Shown here piece by piece: positions 44,395-49,541 of a stretch of DNA of 49,541 nucleotides. Location: NCBI GenBank assembly GCA_030698625.1, contig JAUYMS010000040.1:85499-135039 (forward strand). The letters are read 5' to 3'. This DNA is from Candidatus Omnitrophota bacterium. Lineage in GTDB: Bacteria > Omnitrophota > Omnitrophia > Omnitrophales > Aquincolibacteriaceae. The notes below the pieces were generated by a model. The model was given only the letters and a program-made list of their open reading frames with translations, was not told where the DNA came from and searched no databases. Each line of letters opens with the position of its first letter. The stretch's first letter is position 1. The position numbers and the translations under genes are program-made.

Positions 44395-47061
44395 TTATCC
44401 CTTTGCGCTCAAGTAGCTAACTGCCGTTTTAATCATTTCATCCCAATTCGATTCTAATTGCCCCTCGTTGGCGGCCCCGCCCTGCACGAGATCGATTCTG
44501 CCTCCGGAACTTGCTTTAAGAAGCGGCGAGAGTCGTTGGCCCAGTTCGGTAGCCGTGACTGCCCCTTCCTTGTCGGAAGCATTCATGGCATCCGCTTTCA
44601 AGTCCGGCGTCATCCCAAGCAGAAAGTGAATTTTCTCTTCATTTGCTGCGGCCAACAGGTATACCGTCTTGTCGATCATATTTCGCAATTCGTCCGAAAG
44701 CCTCCTCAACTCCGGCGCCTCGGCTCCCTGGGCGAGTCGATGAGGCAGGAATTGGTATTTGCCCGCCTTGACTTTTGCAGTCAAAATCTGTCTCGCATCC
44801 TCTCCGCGCCCGCCCCCCCGTTTTTTCTCTTTCTCTAACTTCTTAACGTTATCTTGAAGTTTTTTCACTCGTTCCACGACATCTCCCGGCGTAACCTTCA
44901 GATACGCGGCGATCTTCACTTGATCGTCACGCAGGCGACGCAGAAACTCAATAGCGCCCTCGCCCGTCACCGCTTCAATCCGCCGCGTCCCGCTAGCCAC
45001 GGAACTGTCACTCATTATGACGAAACTACCAATTTGGCCGGTCGCATCGCAATGAGTTCCTCCGCATAGCTCCTTACTGAAGTCCCCGATCGTAAGAACA
45101 CGCACCTTCTCACCGTATTTTTCCCCAAAGAATGCCATCGCCCCTTCATTCTTAGCCTGGTCGAAACTCTCCTCACGTTTAGAGACTGTCACATTTTCGA
45201 GGATCTTATCATTGACCAAATTCTCCAAAGTAAAGAGCTGGTTGGCGTCAAGGGCCTTCGAATACGAGTAGTCAAAACGCAATTTCCTCGAGTTAACCAA
45301 AGATCCCATCTGGCGCACCGTGGTCCCCAAAAGTTGCCGCAATGCCGCGTGAAGGAGATGCGTTGCGGTATGATTTCTCATAATTCGAAATCGCTCGCTC
45401 TTATCAACGGCAGCGAGGACACTTGCGCCCTTTACGGCCTGCCCGCTTTTAACCTCGACCACGTGCATAATCACGGCGTCTTTCTTCTGGGTATCGACAA
45501 CGCGAGCACTGAAGGACTCTCCTGTCAGCATCCCCTGATCACCCGCTTGCCCGCCGCTTTCGGCATAGAACGGTGTCTGATCCAACACGACAATCCCATT
45601 ACTACCTTCCAAATCGACGAAAACGATTTTGCCCTCCGCCTGCAGGGCGTCATAACCCAGAAAGTCGGATTTCGGCAAGGCTAGAAGCTGCTCTTCCAAC
45701 TTACCGGTAACAAAGATACTTGATGAAATCTGGGTCGCGTCTTTTGCCCTCTGACGCTGCTGTTTCATCAGGGATTGAAAGCCAGCCTGATCAATTTCAA
45801 ACCCGCGCGACGCCGCGATAAAACGCGTTAGCTCGTCCGGGAATCCATAGGTATCATACAACTCAAATACATCCTCGCCCTTCAATACTTTTGCCTTCTT
45901 TGAGGCAATCATTTTCAGACGTCCCTCAAGAATAGCCAGACCTGTTTCAAGCGTATCCAGAAATCTCTCCTCTTCGCCCCGTAAGCTGCTCGTGATGCTC
46001 TCTCGCGCTTCTTCGATTTCCGGGTACCCCTTTTTCGCAGCTTCTGCAACGGCAGAAACAACACTATAGAGAAAGGGCTCTCTGAGCTCATTCTTCTTCC
46101 GAAGCCCCTCGGACTGAAGCAACTGATGAGCCCGCCACAGGGCACGGCGAATTAGCTTACGAATAACATAGCCTCTCCCCTCATTCGAGGGCAGGACGCC
46201 ATCTCCTATCGCAAATACTGCAGCACGAACATGATCGGCAATGGCGTAGAGGTGGTTGATATCAACCTCAGCTTCGCCCGGCAAAGCTAGCGCACAACGT
46301 ATCTGAGTGAGCATGCCCTCAAAGGAGTCAATCTGGAAATTGCTCTTTTTACCTTGCAAAACACAGGCAAGCCTTTCCAAACCCATACCCGTATCGATAT
46401 TCTTATTGGCCAATGGAGGCAGCTTGCCGCCGTCCTGCCGGTCAAACTGAGTGAATACGAGATTCCAGATCTCGGCAAATCGGGAGCCCTCGAGATCATC
46501 ATCACTGCTGTCCGGATGCTGATCATAATAAATCTCCGAACAAGGTCCACATGGACCGTTCGGCCCATCAGCCGGAGCATTCGCCGGCCAAAAGTTACTT
46601 TTGTCCCCGAGCGAATAAATCCAATCCTCACGAACCTTGATCTTATCTCGCCAGATATGATAAGCCTCGCTGTCCTCTTTATGGACACTCACGCGGAGCC
46701 GCTCCACTGGAATGCCTAACACTTCAGTCAGATACCCCCACGCCCATCGAATGGTGTCATCCTTAAAGTAATCACCAAATGAAAAATTGCCTAACATCTC
46801 AAAGAATGAATGATGAAACGGAGTCCGACCAACTTCTTCCAAATCGCCCGTGCGCAAACACTTCTGCGAAGTAGTTGCGCGCCTCATATCCTTTTTTAGG
46901 CCCAAAAAATACTCTTTAAATTGATTCATCCCTGCGCCGGTAAACAGCAGGGTAGGATCGCCGGCGGGAACAAGTGAGTCGCTCTTCACAACCACGTGTG
47001 CACGCTTCGCAAAAAAGCTAAGGTAAGAATCCCGAATTTCGTCAACTTTCATCGATTTCAC
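44395..47061 (-). CDS. alaS: Alanyl-tRNA synthetase
   Basis: 888 residues, a normal full length. The N-terminal class II catalytic domain has SDSLVPAGDPTLLFTGAGMN and the central part the tRNA-Ala recognition region. The editing domain has the zinc-binding HTATHLLHAALR and CGGTHCDATGQIG, and a coiled stretch (VKKLQDNVKKLEKEKKR) leads into the C-Ala domain. It charges tRNA-Ala and clears Ser and Gly mischarging. The start may be GTG at 47061 (overlapping the recX stop, with AGGA upstream) or ATG at 47052. recA-recX-alaS order is common in several bacterial phyla. Confidence 0.96.
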   Translation of the reverse strand: MKSMKVDEIRDSYLSFFAKRAHVVVKSDSLVPAGDPTLLFTGAGMNQFKEYFLGLKKDMRRATTSQKCLRTGDLEEVGRTPFHHSFFEMLGNFSFGDYFKDDTIRWAWGYLTEVLGIPVERLRVSVHKEDSEAYHIWRDKIKVREDWIYSLGDKSNFWPANAPADGPNGPCGPCSEIYYDQHPDSSDDDLEGSRFAEIWNLVFTQFDRQDGGKLPPLANKNIDTGMGLERLACVLQGKKSNFQIDSFEGMLTQIRCALALPGEAEVDINHLYAIADHVRAAVFAIGDGVLPSNEGRGYVIRKLIRRALWRAHQLLQSEGLRKKNELREPFLYSVVSAVAEAAKKGYPEIEEARESITSSLRGEEERFLDTLETGLAILEGRLKMIASKKAKVLKGEDVFELYDTYGFPDELTRFIAASRGFEIDQAGFQSLMKQQRQRAKDATQISSSIFVTGKLEEQLLALPKSDFLGYDALQAEGKIVFVDLEGSNGIVVLDQTPFYAESGGQAGDQGMLTGESFSARVVDTQKKDAVIMHVVEVKSGQAVKGASVLAAVDKSERFRIMRNHTATHLLHAALRQLLGTTVRQMGSLVNSRKLRFDYSYSKALDANQLFTLENLVNDKILENVTVSKREESFDQAKNEGAMAFFGEKYGEKVRVLTIGDFSKELCGGTHCDATGQIGSFVIMSDSSVASGTRRIEAVTGEGAIEFLRRLRDDQVKIAAYLKVTPGDVVERVKKLQDNVKKLEKEKKRGGGRGEDARQILTAKVKAGKYQFLPHRLAQGAEAPELRRLSDELRNMIDKTVYLLAAANEEKIHFLLGMTPDLKADAMNASDKEGAVTATELGQRLSPLLKASSGGRIDLVQGGAANEGQLESNWDEMIKTAVSYLSAKG

Positions 47062-47525
47062 GATAATTTCATCCTATCCGAAACGCGCCTGCATACTTCA
47101 AAATCGAACCCTCGCCGTATGAGCAGATCATAAATGTTCTTTTTCTTTTTCGCGGCCGGCATTTTTTCCAGCTTACGAGCGCGGGAGCTGGCTAATTCGC
47201 TCGCCCTCTCGAATTCCATTTCCCCGTCGAGATCCGCAAGTACCCTTTCCCGAATCTCCGGTGCGATCCGGTGCCGCTTCAGCTCAAAATCAATCTTGCG
47301 ACGCCCTGACAACTTAAAACGCGTTAAATGAACCACTAGGTCCTCAGCATAGCGGCGGTCACTGATTAGGTCGTCTCGCTCCAGGTCGTTCAAAATCTCA
47401 AGCACCACGCTGTCAGGAAATCCAATAGCGTCAAGTCTGTCTTTGAGCTCAAGTCGGCTTTTCGGGCTGGCGCTAAGCAGACGCAAAGCTCTCCCCTGCG
47501 CTTTTTGTTTGATGGATTCACTCAT
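47058..47525 (-). CDS. recX: Regulatory protein RecX
   Basis: 155 residues of the helical RecX family: ALRLLSASPKSRLELKDRL, DLERDDLISDRRYAEDLV, and LIRRGFDFEVCRRV near the end, with the charged region in the middle. It limits RecA filament formation on single-stranded DNA. It is 37 bases downstream of recA, the usual arrangement that keeps the two in ratio, and its stop overlaps the alaS start. Confidence 0.92.
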   Translation of the reverse strand: MSESIKQKAQGRALRLLSASPKSRLELKDRLDAIGFPDSVVLEILNDLERDDLISDRRYAEDLVVHLTRFKLSGRRKIDFELKRHRIAPEIRERVLADLDGEMEFERASELASSRARKLEKMPAAKKKKNIYDLLIRRGFDFEVCRRVSDRMKLS

Positions 47526-47562
47526 GGGAGGACTGGCGGCAAAAGTCTTGTGCGGTTACCGA

Positions 47563-48666
47563 TTACTTCACCGCTCCTACTGGCTTCTCGGCGAGCATTT
47601 TGACGCGGACCTTATTTTCAATTTCCTCCAAAAGCTTCGGGTTCTCACGCAAGTGGCTTCTCGCCGCATCGCGACCATGCCCGAGTTTGACGTCGTTATA
47701 GAGGATCCAGTTTCCTGACTTTTCAAGAATCTGTTCAGTGATCCCCAGGTCAATGATGCTGGAAGAACGCGATATTCCCTCATCAAAGAGAATATCGAAT
47801 TCAGCCCTTTTGAATGGGGCAGCACACTTATTTTTCACGACCTTGACGACAACCCGATTGCCGATAACTTCATCGCCCTTCTTTAAACTGGCAATACGGC
47901 GAATATCGAGACGCATTGAAGAATAGAACTTGAGAGCCCTGCCGCCCGGGGTGGTCTCCGGATTACCAAACATCACTCCTATTTTTTCGCGGATTTGATT
48001 AATGAATATGAGGCACGTCTTCGACTTACTGACGAATCTTGTAAGTTTCCTCATTGCCTGTGACATAAGGCGGGCTTGAAGACCGACATGTGAATCCCCG
48101 ATGTCCCCGTCAATTTCAGCGCGCGGCACCAAAGCAGCCACAGAATCCACAACAATCAAGTCGACGGCATTCGAGTGAACAAGCATCTCCACAATCTGAA
48201 GCGCCTGCTCCCCTGAGTCCGGCTGCGAAATGAGCAGTTTGTCCAGATCCACTCCGATCTTCTGTGCATAAGCAGGATCAACGGCATGCTCCGCGTCCAC
48301 GAAAGCCGCAACGCCCCCGCTTGCCTGCAACCTCGCCGTAATGGTTAAAGCTAAAGTCGTTTTACCGCTGGACTCCGGGCCAAAAAGCTCAATAACGCGC
48401 CCTCGCGGAACGCCGCCGATACCGGTCGCTAAATCCAGACTCAAGGATCCCGTCGTCAGCGACGGTATGTCCTCATGCCCGGTTTCACCCAAGCGCATAA
48501 TGGCCCCCTTACCGAACTCCTTCTCAATCTGCAGAAGGGCTAACTCGAGAGCCTTACTTTTATCGTCGTTTGATTTTTTTCTGGCAGCAACGGTTTTGTC
48601 AGTTTCTTTTACTTCGTTTGCTTCGTTCGCCTCTTTTGTCTCTTTTGTTTTTTGGGCAGTCGTCAT
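47563..48666 (-). CDS. recA: Recombinase RecA
   Basis: 367 residues. Walker A is [10 protein letters not shown], Walker B is [12 protein letters not shown], and [20 protein letters not shown] (loop 2) and the C-terminal domain are intact. The ATG at 48666 has GGAG six bases upstream, so the longer frame to 48711 is rejected. About 30 residues before the core are an unusual charged stretch ([17 protein letters not shown]). RecA promotes strand exchange and LexA self-cleavage; a promoter and dyad lie in its leader. Confidence 0.97.
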   Translation of the reverse strand: MTTAQKTKETKEANEANEVKETDKTVAARKKSNDDKSKALELALLQIEKEFGKGAIMRLGETGHEDIPSLTTGSLSLDLATGIGGVPRGRVIELFGPESSGKTTLALTITARLQASGGVAAFVDAEHAVDPAYAQKIGVDLDKLLISQPDSGEQALQIVEMLVHSNAVDLIVVDSVAALVPRAEIDGDIGDSHVGLQARLMSQAMRKLTRFVSKSKTCLIFINQIREKIGVMFGNPETTPGGRALKFYSSMRLDIRRIASLKKGDEVIGNRVVVKVVKNKCAAPFKRAEFDILFDEGISRSSSIIDLGITEQILEKSGNWILYNDVKLGHGRDAARSHLRENPKLLEEIENKVRVKMLAEKPVGAVK

Positions 48667-48705
48667 CTTTATCTCCTTAAATGGGAATTGACACGAAAAT
48701 AACGT

Positions 48706-48758
48706 GTACAAATGATTGCAAGTACAGTTATTTTACTGAGTTAGGGGAATTCTGTAAA
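48706..48758 (-). promoter_or_regulatory. recA: recA promoter with downstream dyad (candidate operator)
   Basis: TTTACA (48753-48758) and TAAAAT (48730-48735) are separated by 17 bases on the - strand, overlapping the end of the PC4-like gene; the start would be near 48723 and the leader about 57 bases long. At the start point lies TGTAC-N12-GTACA on the - strand (48706-48726), where a repressor such as LexA could bind. It does not match the E. coli or Bacillus SOS box, so the binding protein is not identified. Confidence 0.5.
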
Positions 48759-49006
48759 GGGGTTATGAGAGCTAATTCACTGCAGCGCTTTTTTAGCTCT
48801 GCGACCCCTCTTTCCAGATCGGCCAACCGTTCAACCGTGAAATGGACGCCCTTCTTGCTGGGCCGCATACCAGCACCGTCGCGGCTCTGGAACCAGATCC
48901 GTATGTCGATATACAGGCGCTCCTTGTAGTGTCTGAGCGAGAGCTGGATATCCTCGTCACTGCTTTTGGGAAAGGTGTGTATTACTTGAGATTCATTCGC
49001 TTGCAT
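48728..49006 (-). CDS. PC4/YdbC-like single-stranded-DNA-binding protein
   Basis: 92 residues. [20 protein letters not shown] and [19 protein letters not shown] match the PC4 (transcriptional coactivator p15) fold: basic and aromatic strands followed by the GxxxxKKG turn and a C-terminal helix. Bacterial members bind single-stranded DNA or act as transcription or replication helpers; the precise role is unknown. A strong AGGAGG precedes the ATG. It sits directly upstream of recA, whose promoter overlaps its 3' end, so a repair connection is possible. The first 20 residues are probably disordered. Confidence 0.82.
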   Translation of the reverse strand: MQANESQVIHTFPKSSDEDIQLSLRHYKERLYIDIRIWFQSRDGAGMRPSKKGVHFTVERLADLERGVAELKKRCSELALITPLQNSPNSVK

Positions 49007-49054
49007 AGCTTCCTCCTAGGTAGTTCGAGGAAGGTCAGCGAGAATTGACAGGGC

Positions 49055-49085
49055 GTGATAGTATCACAAGATGATTATAATGCAA
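49055..49085 (-). promoter_or_regulatory. Promoter region of the PC4-like gene with 13-base palindrome
   Basis: GTGATAGTATCAC (49055-49067) is a perfect palindrome with a one-base centre. On the - strand TTGCAT (49080-49085) and TACTAT (49058-49063), 16 bases apart, would put the -10 inside the palindrome, so a bound dimer could block transcription. A perfect TATAAT also lies at 49074-49079 but without a -35 at the right distance. The region is the 106-base gap after plsY. Confidence 0.4.
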
Positions 49086-49112
49086 TACTAATTTTCTGAT
49101 TTAGCAATTCTC

Positions 49113-49541
49113 TCACAGGATCCTCTTCTCGTCCCCCCTAGTCAATCGCTTAATGTTGTCTCTGTGCGTATAAAAAATAAAGCCGCATAGGCCAAGACTC
49201 ATAGCAAGATACCACTCCAGATCGGCTTCTGCCCTATAAGTAATAAACATGATAGCCGGAAACGCTACCGCCGAGACAAGGGACCCAACGGAGATGATAC
49301 GAAAAACGGCAAAGGTCGTACTCCAGACAAGCAACGTGAGCAAGGCAGGAACTGGGGTAAGCGACAGAAATACCCCCAGCGATGTTGCAACCCCCTTTCC
49401 GCCGCGAAACCCAATCCAGGCCGGAAAACTGTGGCCAGCAATCGCCGTCGCACCCACGAGTAAGAGAAAAGGAGCGCTGCTGGGGACTTCCGGAAGAAAC
49501 CATCCGGGGAGTGAAACTGCTAGATACCCCTTCGCCGCATC
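49113..49541 (-). CDS. plsY: Glycerol-3-phosphate acyltransferase PlsY, C-terminal part (cut by window edge)
   Basis: About 142 residues; the frame is open to the right edge, so the N-terminus is outside the window. DAAKGYLAV at the edge and GHSFPAWIGFRGGKGVAT are the PlsY active-site loops, with membrane helices between, and YTHRDNIKRLTRGDEKRI closes the protein as in the family. PlsY uses acyl-phosphate to acylate glycerol-3-phosphate in the membrane, the first step of phospholipid synthesis in most bacteria. An internal GTG at 49457 is not the true start, since the conserved first motif lies before it. Confidence 0.93.
   Translation of the reverse strand, partial: DAAKGYLAVSLPGWFLPEVPSSAPFLLLVGATAIAGHSFPAWIGFRGGKGVATSLGVFLSLTPVPALLTLLVWSTTFAVFRIISVGSLVSAVAFPAIMFITYRAEADLEWYLAMSLGLCGFIFYTHRDNIKRLTRGDEKRIL

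Noticed and set aside
49007-49112. tRNA or small RNA in the gap after plsY
   Set aside because: A TTCGA stretch recalls a T-loop but no acceptor or anticodon stems can be paired; the visible structure is a short operator-like palindrome.

Overview
The window is chromosomal DNA from a Gram-negative-type bacterium. Its genes are densely packed, and neighbours commonly overlap by 1 to 40 bases. The organism cannot be fixed from sequence alone. The combination of a MoxR/Bat operon, a recA-recX-alaS run, a his-trp supercluster with an attached NtrB/NtrC-like pair, a bacterial PC4-like protein and a large surface-glycan locus would suit an uncultured lineage such as Omnitrophota or a deltaproteobacterial relative. 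That assignment is inference.

Bases 1-22804 (+ strand) are one long surface-polysaccharide locus that is already under way at the left edge. It encodes two DegT-type sugar aminotransferases (the first cut by the edge), five glycosyltransferase genes including a GT2-GT2-GT4 triple fusion and a polyprenyl-phosphate (GtrB/DPM-like) transferase, two asparagine-synthase-type amidotransferases, a Gfo/Idh/MocA dehydrogenase, an SDR epimerase, a UDP-sugar 6-dehydrogenase, a membrane SGNH-hydrolase-like protein, an ArnT/PMT-like membrane transferase, a methyltransferase, a B12-binding radical SAM enzyme, an unrecognised two-lobed protein, a small DUF4214-like protein and a PAP2 phosphatase. Most junctions are overlaps of the ATGA, TAATG or longer kind, so it probably works as one translationally coupled transcript. 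The enzyme set suggests a glycan containing amino sugars and uronic acids, perhaps amidated.

Bases 22903-49541 are all on the - strand and converge on the glycan locus. Read in the direction of transcription (right to left) they hold: plsY (cut by the right edge); a PC4-like gene behind a palindromic promoter region; recA with its own promoter, then recX and alaS; hisD-hisB-hisH-hisA, a small membrane protein of unknown function, hisF and hisI; trpE-trpG-trpD-trpC-trpF; a cytosolic histidine kinase and a sigma-54 response regulator; a 510-base gap filled with long inverted repeats; dnaK; and a Bat-type operon (BatD-like, MoxR, DUF58, second BatD-like, BatA, BatB-TPR fusion) ending in a yqeY-like gene. 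hisG, hisC, hisE, trpA and trpB are not in the window.

The most unusual points are the inverted-repeat block at 32150-32478, the likely leaderless promoter of the Bat operon, the dyad in the recA leader, the uncharacterised genes wedged into the his and glycan operons, and the two-component system coupled to trpF.
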